Shown: positions 48,323-59,321 of the stretch, in pieces
Numbering within the stretch: the first letter of the stretch is position 1
Layout of the letters: each line of letters opens with the position of its first letter
DNA from: Lethocerus indicus
Taxonomy: Eukaryota; Arthropoda; Insecta; Hemiptera; Belostomatidae
Direction of reading: 5' to 3'
DNA: 64,000 nucleotides
NCBI GenBank assembly: GCA_019843655.1
Contig: JACDQD010000006.1
Location: 7,060,034-7,124,033 of the forward strand
Made by a program: the position numbers and the translations under genes
The notes under the pieces: model-generated
What the model was told of the DNA's origin: nothing
Seen by the model: the letters and a program-made list of their open reading frames with translations, nothing else
The model's database searches: none

Positions 48323-48948
48323 TAGAGAACGCCACGCTGGAATGACAATGGTCTTACTCGCATGGATAATTGGCAATTACTGGAAAAAACTAAACTTTTT
48401 ATAAAGCCAACTTCGCGTGCTATTAAACTGTTTAAGTACTCTTAACGTGCGTTGTTAGCGGTTGTCACGGATAGCTCTAATTTTAAACCGAACAGTGGTT
48501 CAGTATAATCAAGTCCAGCATTTCAAATCGAAGTTTTGGTTTTCATTGTATACAATACTACTTCATTTATGTACAGATAATTCCAAAGATCCCAACTAGA
48601 ATATTTCGGTCGTCATCTTGCATATTTATAAAAGTTATATTTTTCACTACAAATCCGAAGTGCAACAAGATTTTTGTTGGACCATATTATCATTAAAACA
48701 TTTTGAGGATTATAGACTAAAAAATATGTAGCATATAATTATGTAGTTAATTAAAAATATCAAATATCGATAATGCAATAATGATTATTTTATCTTTAAA
48801 AGTTAAAAGTTTTGTTATGCAAGATTCCAAGAATCTTTAAAATTCTTTCTCAAGAATCGTAAAACTGTTTCCATTATACAGGGCATTTGAACGGCGGTGC
48901 TATTTCTCGGCTTTAAATTGAGGAAGTTCATGTCATTGCCGGGAATGG
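48323..48948. other. AT-rich spacer
   Basis: No feature seen apart from A/T runs. Confidence 0.5.
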
Positions 48949-49018
48949 AGACCGATTTGTTCAGTTGGTAAAGCCCCGGGCTAGAATTTCGGAGGACAGA
49001 GGAATTTCACGGCCAAAT
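48949..49018 (+). pseudogene. Weak tRNA-like relic
   Basis: The order TTCAGTTGGTAAAGC, then a TTTCGGAGGAC-like middle, then ggaattTCAC resembles the A-box, variable region and a decayed B box of a tRNA. The acceptor and T stems do not form, and the B box lacks GTTCGA. If real, it is a decayed tRNA-derived SINE head. Chance similarity is a serious alternative. Confidence 0.25.
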
Positions 49019-49025
49019 CATCATG

Positions 49026-49065
49026 CCCTGCCGCGTATTTAAATTGTGTAACTTATGCGGCAGGG
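49026..49065. repeat. 12-bp GC-rich stem-loop
   Basis: ccctgccgcgta (49026-49037) pairs with tatgcggcaggg (49054-49065) with one G-T wobble, around a 16-nt AT-rich loop. It begins a few bases after the tRNA-like relic. Confidence 0.8.
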
Positions 49066-49627
49066 TCGATTCAACTCTAGGGCCCCAGATAATAAAGCCC
49101 GAAATTAACTCATTATACGTGTGATGTCGTTAGTCATGACGTCGAAATATGTGTATTAAATGTTCGCCTAGTTAATAGCGACTGAACGGTTCAAACACTC
49201 ATTGAAATATGCAATTATAAATTGTATTCTACGAAGATACCCGCTGAGAGTTACCAAGCCAATTACCATAAAGTCTAATGGAGCGACCCAGTTAATTGAA
49301 TTAAGCCGGCGGCTATCAATTTTGTAAGGCACTATTTCAGAAATGTCAGGACCGCGCATAAAACTCTAAACAAATAACTTGCCGAGCGGATAACCCTTGT
49401 CATTTGCATTTTAAATGTGTACGGTGAGAGGAGGCCGTCGAGTGTAATGGTCCTCCTGGAAAGTCTGGAGGGGCTCGGATTAGCAACACTAATTGCTGTT
49501 TTTTTTTGCCGCCTACCCTCTCCCTATTGAATCCTACACTCTGGGGACAATCCGCCATTGGGAAAAACTCTTCTCCGCATACTATATCACTTTAAGTCCT
49601 AGATCCGCTTTAGCGCTAAGGGTAGCG
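49066..49627. other. Spacer with island
   Basis: An island at 49420-49600 with small inverted repeats and a poly-T run. No gene is recognised. Confidence 0.45.
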
Positions 49628-49651
49628 CATTGAGGGTAGGGACCCTCAATG
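49628..49651. repeat. 10-bp perfect inverted repeat
   Basis: cattgagggt (49628-49637) and accctcaatg (49642-49651) flank a 4-nt loop. The last member of a dense run of inverted repeats between 48.26 and 49.65 kb. Confidence 0.85.
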
Positions 49652-50960
49652 AACGACGATTCCCTCATTTTAAATTTCGCCTATTATTCCATTATAAATA
49701 TAAGTGTTGATGTTAACAAAATTGTATCTAAATTAGAAGAAAATACACTGACACCTTTCTGGTTTTTTAATGCAATGTGGGGAGTTTGATTAATTATTTT
49801 TTTATTATTATTGCATCATAGTGTTGAAATTTTCGTCTCCAATCTGACTACCAGAATATTGTTGGAACTGATAATTTGGTGACAATGAGATAGTCCCAAA
49901 ACGATTTTTAATGTCACTCTTGCAGTGATAGGTGAGGGCCATAACGAACTCGCTGATGTATTATTTCGCCTGCAAGACCGATCGTATGAAGCACAATCGC
50001 GTTCGTTTTCTCATCTCCCTCTTCTGAGTATTATTATTATTATTTTCTAAATACTATAGTGGTTAACTAGATCAAACGCTAAATTTATACTGACTAAAGC
50101 CGGTGAGATCAAATCTGTGATACTGAGAGTTATGAGACTTCACACAAAAATATTGCTGTATCCGCTATTCAGTATTTACATGGAATCATCATTAATTGAA
50201 CGATTATGTGAACTGGTCTGTGACTTCAATTCCTCATTAAAAGTAGAAACCCTGAAATATAAAGGTGGTAAAACAACGCAGTGTTTTCTTGAGGACTCGT
50301 GCCATTGAAATTCAGGATCGCAAACTAGCGTTAATCAGATTCCGATTTGGCGCAAGGACGAAGTGAAGGATATTGCGGTCTTGGAGGGGATTGGTGGGCG
50401 GAGAGTTTACGATAAAATTAAACCGTTATTAAAACGGGTGGGGTGGTGCATACAAAGATGAAATTATAACCTTGTGAATATTGCCATCGCTCGGGGGTTG
50501 GTAGGATCCCCAACAAAGTAACAATCATGACGTTGCCTTCTGAAAGTTTTTCATAAAGAATTTTAAGAAAACATCTCCAAGAAAGTTTCCTCCTGAAATA
50601 TTATTATTAATAACGCTCGGAGTTTTTATTTCGTGAATAGTGGTCTATGTTCATGGGCGTTCAAACCGTTCATGCCTCTTTCACACATAACTGAATTATT
50701 AAAGTCATATATTTTTGCTCAGTTATTTATGTATATATATAAAACTATATTTCGGTTTTTCGCCACCGATATTAGCATTCGGTGTAGCATCGTCTTCAAC
50801 AGTTTTTTAACAGGGTGCTTGATTAGGTAGGAGGCGCATGTAATGCAAAAATGCTACTAGGCATGGTAAGTAGCCACGAATATAATCATTTTTGCCAGGC
50901 GCCCTGCTCGTTCGTTTTATCCTAAACGTATGTTTAATCCTAAACATTTAATAATATCCA
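49652..50960. other. AT-rich spacer
   Basis: Includes a short ATT trinucleotide run near 50030-50045. No gene is recognised. Confidence 0.5.
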
Positions 50961-51311
50961 ATGACAAAATATATCCCCCAGGAAAACAATGCCATATTTC
51001 TCAATCAATACGAAATTGTCCTCAAGACTGATTTTTCTCGGTTTTCACAATTTTGGACGATGGAAAACAGAATTATTTGTTACGTCAATGGGATTTGTGT
51101 AACTAAAAGATTTGTGGAAAAGAAATGGGAATATCTGACAAAGACATTAGGCGGTTGGAAGTGGAAGTGGGAGGAGTCAACGGCATGGTTAACAGGACAT
51201 TTAAAACTGTCGAATTGGGGACCTAACAGGATGCTGATCAGTGGAACACGCCCCTTCCGGATAGCCCTACTCGACTTTAGACCCTGTCTCGTCGCTCCCG
51301 GTACCGACTAA
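50961..51311 (+). CDS. Unidentified 116-codon ATG frame, probably not a gene
   Basis: The frame starts with ATG and ends with TAA, crossing from AT-rich into GC-richer DNA. The product would be hydrophilic with a tryptophan- and lysine-rich segment around residues 80-92. I recognise no domain, signal peptide or membrane span. No intron signal or neighbouring exon supports it. It is listed because it is one of the few longer ATG-initiated frames; chance is the likelier explanation. Confidence 0.1.
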   Translation: MTKYIPQENNAIFLNQYEIVLKTDFSRFSQFWTMENRIICYVNGICVTKRFVEKKWEYLTKTLGGWKWKWEESTAWLTGHLKLSNWGPNRMLISGTRPFRIALLDFRPCLVAPGTD

Positions 51312-51463
51312 ATTCAGGAATTCAAATTCATACAGGCGCTGCTTCCAGCACACTTACCCCGGGCCATCTACACTGTCGAGTCTCGGTAGTTTCCCAATTT
51401 TACTGAACCGCTCTCGCTTTAGCGGGCCCCTTTTTTTTACGGACCATAAAATAAAGGCCCCCG

Positions 51464-51476
51464 GGGTCAATGACCC
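51464..51476. promoter_or_regulatory. Perfect IR-1 nuclear-receptor site, ecdysone-response type
   Basis: gggtca-a-tgaccc is a perfect inverted repeat of the nuclear-receptor half-site with a one-base A spacer. This is the arrangement preferred by the EcR/USP heterodimer (RGGTCANTGACCY) in insects, and also used by FXR/RXR in vertebrates. Flanking ccg and cgg extend the symmetry except for one extra G. It lies at the right border of a GC-rich island. No transcription start is identifiable nearby, so any target gene is unknown. Confidence 0.5.
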
Positions 51477-52903
51477 GGCAGCCCTCCGCTTATACGAGGA
51501 CATGTTTTATGTCAATTATTATAAACTCGATAATGATTTATGCCGATAGGCTAGAGCCAATGTGGAATATTTTACCGGATTATAACTACAAATAAAATTC
51601 CAATTAAAAAAAACGAGGATTCATCCTATAATAAAAACATTAGTAACCATAGTGGAAATTAACATTAATTTGAAGTGTGTAATGCATGGGTTAAAAAATT
51701 CAACAGCGAAACAATGCAGCAATATTAAACAAAACCGAATTATTAAGTTACTAACGACATGCTGTTACATCAAAGCACAAATTCTATAGTCTAAAGAGGA
51801 TGTTTCCAACATTTCCCCCCTGTTAACACCTTAAATAACACCTCCGGGAAAATTACCCTATCCCATTAACAAATGCAATTTTTCATCCCCCGAAGATGTA
51901 AAACTAACACGTGGAAGTTGGCCTGTCTCTCCGGGTGGCTCAAATTGTATTAAAACTTCCACTTGGGGTTGTGCGCCCACCTCTCGGTGCGGTTGCAGCG
52001 GTCCCGCTCACTTCTGGCCTCATAACCTGGCCCTTAAACGCGCGCCCCTCCTAATGGATTCGGTGAAATGAGGGCGATGAAAAACGGCCCTTCGCATTGT
52101 CGGACCCGGCGAATGCGATGCGCCCAAGTATCACAAATACTGAACACTTTCAGTGTGCAACTTCAACTATATAGTCACAACAAATTTTCGGTTTTTGTAA
52201 CATGGCGGAATAATTTATTATAACGTTGCAAATAGCACACACACACGGTTATTAGAAACACTATTTTCAATATAGAAAACCTAGTTTGATAAAAAGTTAT
52301 TTCAGTGATAGATAATACTAAATGTCTGACTAATTTACTACCAATTGTTAAAAAGAAAGCTGGCCTGCACGGGTATCTTAAAAGAAATGTAAATGGTAAT
52401 CCCTAATTTATCACATTCTCTAATAAAGTAATATTGTATGAATATGTGGCACAAAAAATAAATATAAGAATATTTAAAATTTCAATGAAAATTAAAAATG
52501 TTTAAGGGATGGAGGAGGGAACACTTTCATTTTCCTAAATCTGACTGGGACGACAGTGGATAGGCTCTTTTTTTGTGCCATTTTTTTTGTTTCTATCGCG
52601 GCCACAACGACAACCCTCGGCTGGCGGTATAACAGCGGGTGAAATTAACTGGGCGCCGCCCGAAGGGGCTATGAATAATTCCTGCGAGTGAGAAGGGCCG
52701 GGGGTTTAGTGCGTCGTGCAGCTAGTCAGCGGAGGGGACCTTCCCCCGCTCTTATCCACCTGCCCCCCCACCGAACAGCCAACGAACAATAGCACCCTCA
52801 CCTACAATATAAACTTCATACCGCGCGTACACAATTTTGCAGCTCCCCCCCGGCTAAAATATGCACGCAGCTCCGGCAACTCATCTTTCGCCTTCAGCCC
52901 GTT
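51477..52903. other. Spacer with islands
   Basis: Islands at 51840-52140 and 52540-52920. A 9-bp inverted repeat (gtggaagtt at 51911-51919, aacttccac at 51954-51962) and a short AC run (52236-52246) lie here. No gene is recognised. Confidence 0.5.
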
Positions 52904-52920
52904 CCGGTTCGAACCGGTTC
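52904..52920. promoter_or_regulatory. Overlapping palindromes with Grainyhead-type AACCGGTT
   Basis: ccggttcgaaccgg (52904-52917) and gaaccggttc (52911-52920) overlap. The second contains AACCGGTT, the consensus of Grainyhead/TFCP2 factors, and the first contains two half-sites facing each other. Confidence 0.4.
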
Positions 52921-54715
52921 AATCGGTATTGTTTATCCTTCTTCTCAGGGAACAATTACAATAAGGAACTAGTTATTTCTTCTATATTCTGGAAATATCG
53001 TAAAGTTCCGGCACAGACATACAACATATGTTAGCCTCTGTTTTTATTTGGAATTCAATCACAAGTTGATGGGACCGTATTTGTTTAAAGTGTGTGTAAA
53101 TTAATTGTTCGTTTTGTACGCACATAGACACAAAGATCAATTCAGTTTACATAAATAACAATGATTTACATTATATAATAATTGAAAATCAATCAGCATA
53201 AAAATTGATAAAGAACATTTTTTTCGAATAAGCTATTTAGTTTAAAAATTACATAGTTAAAAAAAAACGTGGATGAGGGTCAAAATATAATAATTTCTAG
53301 TTTCGAAATAGACCTGAAGTGACACTTCGAGTGGCTATATAATATCCATATTAGTTCCTCTGCTGATTACGCGTCTGGTGTAAAATAACATTTGCCCTCG
53401 TCGAAACGCTGGATGAGAGCGTTTCCGCGAAATGCTAGAGGTCAGATGAAACATCAATGACAGAGGGAGGTAATCTGAATATATTCCGTTGTTGGTATCA
53501 AACGGATGTTCGAACACGCGATAGAAGTGCCATTACCTCTAGGGGGCTCATCGAAAATTCCTAGAACAATACCCATTTCGACGAAGATTTAACTTGTCGA
53601 TAGGTGCACGCTCTTCCGCATTTGCTCAATGACATGACGAATTCGGCGATATGAAAACTAAATCACGTCGGAACAATGTTTCGAGTTCAACAAAGGTTCA
53701 ATTAACGGGGTCAATTAAGCACGGAGGAAAACTAACGAACCGCCTTGACCTCTACAAACCAATTTTCTCAGAAACCCCAGAGGAAAGAGGCAAGAAATGC
53801 CGGAATAATGAGGATAAAGCAGTACCTTTGAACTCCGAAAGCACATTTCTACATTATAAGGGGAAAAAAGGGCCGTGTACACCTTCTATACAATATACAA
53901 CCTCCGACAGCGTTTCACGAATATAAATTGTAACTCTACGGTACTAAGGCGTGCAGTATATTATCTCAATTTGATTAAAATTAAATCAATATAGACAAAG
54001 AACGACATTAGGAAAAATCCAGTATACAATTTGTTCCTGAAATAAATGTTATTGTATCGAACATTAGGAACTTACATATTTTGTTCCTATCGAAATTTAA
54101 CGACGAAATCTCTGATATAGATTTTAGTTTATCAAAATAACATCAGTATACATTATGATGCATAATCATCATGAATGATTCTTGTTATACCGATATTTAC
54201 GGGTGTAGACAGCCGTGTCACTAATGGAACAATGTCAGTGCGACCGCACGGACCTCCAACTCGAACAGATCAGAGCTACTAATGACTAAAACAGTGCAAT
54301 TAAAAGGATGGACGCTCCTAATTGCCAAATCAATTATTAGGCCCTGACAAACACCGAGGCCCATTATGGGCCGAGCGAGGCTTCAATTTATTTCACAGTT
54401 CATACTCGTATATTCTTCCCGGTTCATTACGTCTATTGCATCCATCTATAAACAATTGGCGCCCCTGAAATTGTATCCTATTTTATTCACTTCCCTTCTA
54501 CCTTAGTAGCCAAATTAACCCACCAACATATGGTCATTAAAACCGAATACTGGCTACAAAATAATAAAAAAACCGGTAAAAATAAACGAATTCGTTAACG
54601 AATCCACAGTATAAATGAGCGTTTTTCTGTGTAATCTTACTTCTTTCATCCCAGGCTGGAATAGTAATCTCCACAAATAATATTTTTTGTTTTCTTATAA
54701 GTATTTTTTAATTAA
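52921..54715. other. AT-rich spacer
   Basis: A 91-codon ATG frame at 53651-53926 would give a basic, hydrophilic peptide with no recognised domain; I do not accept it as a gene. Inverted repeats ggccca-tta-tgggcc (54358-54372) and gtgcg-ac-cgcac (near 54238) are present. Confidence 0.45.
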
Positions 54716-54757
54716 GTACTTAACTAAAGTTCGTTTGCTGCACTGCACCGATTAACC
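54716..54757 (+). repeat. Dispersed copy of the 7.27-kb repeat
   Basis: The first 22 bases (54716-54737) are identical to 7271-7292, and the next 14 or so bases match with small gaps (tgcactgcaccga versus tgcacttgcaccga). No second tandem module is present here, so this copy is partial. Confidence 0.75.
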
Positions 54758-55815
54758 GAATTCTACACACACATGAATTCTACATTAACAATATAATTAA
54801 TAAATGGGGTTTGGAAGGAAAATTATGTGATAAGGTAAAGATTATGCTTCCATTGGGTTAAGGCCCATTTTTTCAATCCCTTCCTAATGGGAAATGGATG
54901 TAACAGAGTTTATTCGTGGCATTATGGAAAATGTTCCCGGTAAAATTCGTATTCCTGGATGTTCAGAATTGTGGAAATATAAAATTTACTGCTTCACAAC
55001 GTTCGGAAAAACAAATGAACTTATCGCCAAGGAAATTTCACCGTCGATTTTAAAGTACTTGCTCAGAGTTTGAACCCGAGGGGTTGTAACGGGAGAGATC
55101 TTCTTATACTGTCGCCCCCGGCTCAGACATTGGATTATCAATAATGCAATAAACGGAGCGTCTCCCATCTCGAGATGTTTAAATACTTTTTGACGAGGGG
55201 CCAATATCCTTTCGCTGCTGAAAGGAGTTGAGATTCGGGGAAGCTAAGCCTCTATACTTCCAGGGAAACAAAACAAACCGAAGTTTAACTTTTGTTAAAT
55301 ATTAACGAAAAAAATGGAGCGTATCCTGGCAAATTTCCATTTGCTAGTGTATTATGTTTATACGAAGCCTTGCGTAAGGTAATACACATATCTTCCGCGC
55401 TGGTTGGCCTGATTGGCAACCTGAAGTAATTCGCTTCGAATGTAGATTGCACATCTATTTACATGACTTCACGAATTACAGTCACCGGAACAGGTGCTTA
55501 TAATCACTTCCCCACGTGTGATACGTTTTCCTATATAGGATAGAGTTTCAAAAACTATATATGGTGGAAATCGGGACGACATCATCACAGTGAAACTTTA
55601 CCACTCATGCTGTAGGTGTTGCCGAAAATGGTGAAAAACATGTAGCGAATATTTTCAATACATTTGTCATCATTTCGAGAAGTAGGTAATAATTTATGTA
55701 GTACGGACCGTTAGACAGTGTGTTAGCGTAAGTACTTTAACAGTATTTTTCGTTAGGGTAAATGGAACAAGGAGCGTCGCCGATATTCATGTAAGGGCAG
55801 ATTTGCAAATTCTAG
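54758..55815. other. Spacer
   Basis: AT-rich with a GC-richer stretch near 55060-55260. No feature is supported. Confidence 0.5.
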
Positions 55816-55914
55816 TTCCCAACCTTCCCCTCGCCTCACTCTCGCCCACCCACTCTCTCTCTCTCGCTCTCAATCTTCATCCCTATCTCCTTCTCCTTCT
55901 ACCCCAACCCACTC
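55816..55914 (+). repeat. Strand-asymmetric pyrimidine-rich tract
   Basis: About 99 nt of C, T and A with only three G residues, including CT and CCTT runs. Such asymmetry can reflect triplex-forming DNA, a core-promoter pyrimidine tract, or a decayed CT microsatellite. Confidence 0.85.
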
Positions 55915-58102
55915 CGCCGTTCGATCTAGGTCGCCGGAGAGGATACTCGAGGCAACCAGATAGGGTAATAGATTCGGTGCAAGTTAGAATCTACATTTCA
56001 ATTGATTGCATTTACATAAGCAGCAATCCTAAGTTCGCCACTTAAATGGAGATTGATGGCCGACGTTTGATCGCCTGGTTCACTGAGATATAGACAGAAC
56101 CGTCAAAAGGTGAATGGTCCAAGGATCAACCCCCCAAATGTCGGAATATTTGGGGAACATTTCCGTTGACTATTATTGTTCTTATTTCAAAAGTGTTCAA
56201 AACAATCGTTTACATCTTTGCTCGAGTGCGCGATACATTCGGCAGTATGCAGGAAAATGAATTACCTTCCTTATTAAAGCTTCTCGGTAGCAAATTCCTT
56301 GTTTACGGAGATCAATCTGATGATTTGAAAAAACATAATGTTTGTCCCTATTTAGTATTATATATAGGATTGGAGACACAACATTTAGACACATTCTTCC
56401 TATCAATTCATATAAATCAATTAATTAACAGTGTTATCATGAAAAACAGTACGTCAAAAATATGTCTCCTGTGATATGCATTCAGTGTATTATTGTTAAT
56501 TGCTTTCATATAATCTCACTAAAAATATTATAATTTTCCCGTCAACTCGAGCGCCTGATTCTACGTACAGTTACGTATTGAAGTCCACACACACACATAC
56601 ACACACATATATAACATAAAATAAAATTAAAAATACTGAAGCGATTTGTGGTAACACAATTATTTTAAATTCATTCATGGGGAAAACGGTACCGAGTATT
56701 TAGGACTTTTCTTTAAATTAAATCCGCGAAAAATTACGATCATGTGTTCGGTTCCTAGCGGCGGAAATTGAGTCCTTTTTTTTGGCTTGGAAATAGAATT
56801 CCATTCAGAATTGAAGAAACCCCCACCCCACCACCGACGATTTTATTCTGCGGAGGTCCGGGAGGGGGTAAATTTTATTCAATTTTATGGCGGGCCCACT
56901 TCATTCGGGCGAAACCCCGTTCGATCCCCGATTAAGGTGGAGGCGGCGGTGGTGGGCGGAGGGTCCTCTCCTCAATTTATTATTTAGGAGAGAAAAGGAG
57001 TAATACTTTTTCCATCCCGGCAGTAATTTCCATTGAAGTAGCTCTAACTTGAGTCTGTTGCGACGCGAATTTATTTAGGCCAAGCCGAGGAGACCCGGGA
57101 GCCTAAAGGTCACTAACCCATAGTCGACTGCCTTTTAGCATAAGATCGTATATGTTGTTTTAAATAAAATTTCAAACCACCAAAGGCATCACCAAAGGAA
57201 ACTTAGACTATTAAAATGTTATCATTGACATTTAAAATATAAGCAATATGAATAAAATAAATAAAACTCCAACACCAGCCCGTTTAGCTTATTGCCCGCA
57301 AGCTTTGAATACATACTCCTTATCTAGCAATTTTTTTAATTAAAAGAAAATCATCTTCGTCATCTCATGAATTTATTTAGTTACAAAAGGTTTATGATCA
57401 ATGGATGATTATATGTATGTATAATTATATATATTGATTATTCCTCGTCGTCTAATTCTTTTACTAAATTGTTTGGCTTGACAAGCATTCAAAACGTGCT
57501 AAAAAAGTAGAATAAAAATTATTTGAGCTGTAATACTACCTCTCCAGCTTGGTGCAGTTTAAACGTGAGGGCAAGAAAACTGGGATGTATTTCTGTACGT
57601 TTCGAAATCGGAATAACGCGGTGGAGATGACCTGAAATATGCGTGTTATGCGTGGGACACGCGGTGTCTTGTGTGGCGCTACGCCTAACTAGGAAGGAGC
57701 TATTAGGCGGGGGCGATGGCCCGGAGGCGCAACACGGCGCCTCGTCCCCGGGGGCCGTTAAGTTGGCCGCGCATTAAACAAACATGTCGGTGAAATATAT
57801 ACAGGGGACGTGGCCGGATTTAATAATTGGCCCACCCTCTAAACTCCGCCCCCCCCGCCCCCGCCTCCAACACTCGACGGGACCGCCTTCATTATTCATA
57901 CCGCCCGAGAGAGCGGGCTCAGTTATTGCGGCTTCCCATTACCGTGTTTTATGGCGATGCACACAGTGCATTTCCGAAATTGTTGGACAGAGTCGTAAAT
58001 GGATTTGTAACTCGGTTGTATCGCTGTCGCCCACAACGAGTTAATTCATTGGGCTCTCACTTCTCGATTAGATACATTACTGGAAATTGTATACGGGGGA
58101 CT

Positions 58103-58105
<3 letters not shown>
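55915..58105. other. Spacer with islands
   Basis: Islands at 56780-57120 and 57560-58060. The second contains two neighbouring hairpins: cgcctaa (57682-57688) pairing ttaggcg (57703-57709), and gaggcgc (57724-57730) pairing gcgcctc (57737-57743). A short CA run lies at 56586-56606. A 102-codon frame at 56166-56474 starts at TTG and is unrecognised. Confidence 0.5.

Positions 58106-58151
<46 letters not shown>
58106..58151. repeat. (AT)23 microsatellite
   Basis: An uninterrupted AT run of about 46 bp, self-complementary and therefore cruciform-prone. Confidence 0.97.
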
Positions 58152-58153
<2 letters not shown>

Positions 58154-59269
58154 GGTAGGCATTTCGGTCCTACTTCTCAGCCTTCATTTAACTTGATAAG
58201 AAATTAAATTTAATTAAATCTGGAACGAACGAAATATAACACCGGCGGAGAGCTGTAAAATAAATTATCGGAGAGCATTTTTCTCCTCAAATTGGGATAT
58301 AAGACTATTACAATATTTCCCTTCTTGCAGCAAACACTTAGGTGCTAAAAAGCATTCCCGTTGGTAGACCAATACATGCTGCAAATGCAAGGTTATATTA
58401 ATTTCCTTATAATAACAAATAAATAATATTATAATTTATTCTATGCGGATAAGCCAAAAAGTTTAATATCTTCCTATATTTTATTAATACGACCCTTTTC
58501 CGCACCAAAAATATAAAAACAAAACACGTTATACCCTTAATTTAGTCTATTGGTCTAATGGTCTATGTTATATACAATTAGCATATAAATATCTTATAAT
58601 TAAAACGATAAGATTAGTTACTTTCGACGTGAATTTTGTAGTATTGGTAGATAAGGATTGTACTGCGCACAGCTTCCCATTTTCGGTCCGCATGACCGCA
58701 TGCCGTTCGAATAAAATATACAAGGACTGTTTTATTTTTAACAGGTAGCAAGAAAATAATTTCCGAAAATTTCCTTCGCTTATTTCGGAGCTAGCCTACC
58801 AGCCTTCTCTTGTACATGTCATTCTGTTAATTTACCGCTAAAATTTGATAGAAAAATTGTCTTCTATCGGAGCCGCACCTCTCGGGAATACAATTCGGGT
58901 TTAATACACGCGCCCGAACTGTAACGGACACTCTTAAAAGTTAATATATCACTCGCATTCCGGGAATTGCCACTCGACAATGTAACAAAATATATAAACC
59001 GGCTTGAAGCGGCGGTCATCCGGTCCGGAAATATAATCTATTTCACATCCGCAGGTGGACTGAGTTATCGCCCCGTTTGAAGAAACGAGGCCGGGCCCGC
59101 TCCACGCCGGAGCTTTCCCACACGCGGGGACAACTTTAATATCTCACTCAGCGTTGGTGGGACCCGAACAGATATTTTTTTTTTCGTCGTACGGACGGGA
59201 AGAAAATCATTTTCCGCTGACAGGAACAAATGACTTGCGTGTCAGCCTTCGATTGCATACATTCCACTT

Positions 59270-59271
<2 letters not shown>
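58152..59271. other. Spacer with island
   Basis: AT-rich, then an island at about 58850-59270 that runs into the CT tract. No gene is recognised. Confidence 0.5.

Positions 59272-59319
<48 letters not shown>
59272..59319 (+). repeat. (TC)23-24 microsatellite
   Basis: An uninterrupted CT tract (GA on the minus strand) at the edge of a GC-rich island. Open frames across it on both strands are low-complexity artefacts. Confidence 0.97.

Positions 59320-59321
<2 letters not shown>

Noticed and set aside
56166..56474. 102-codon frame in AT-rich DNA
   Set aside because: Starts at TTG with no ATG near the beginning; no recognisable product.
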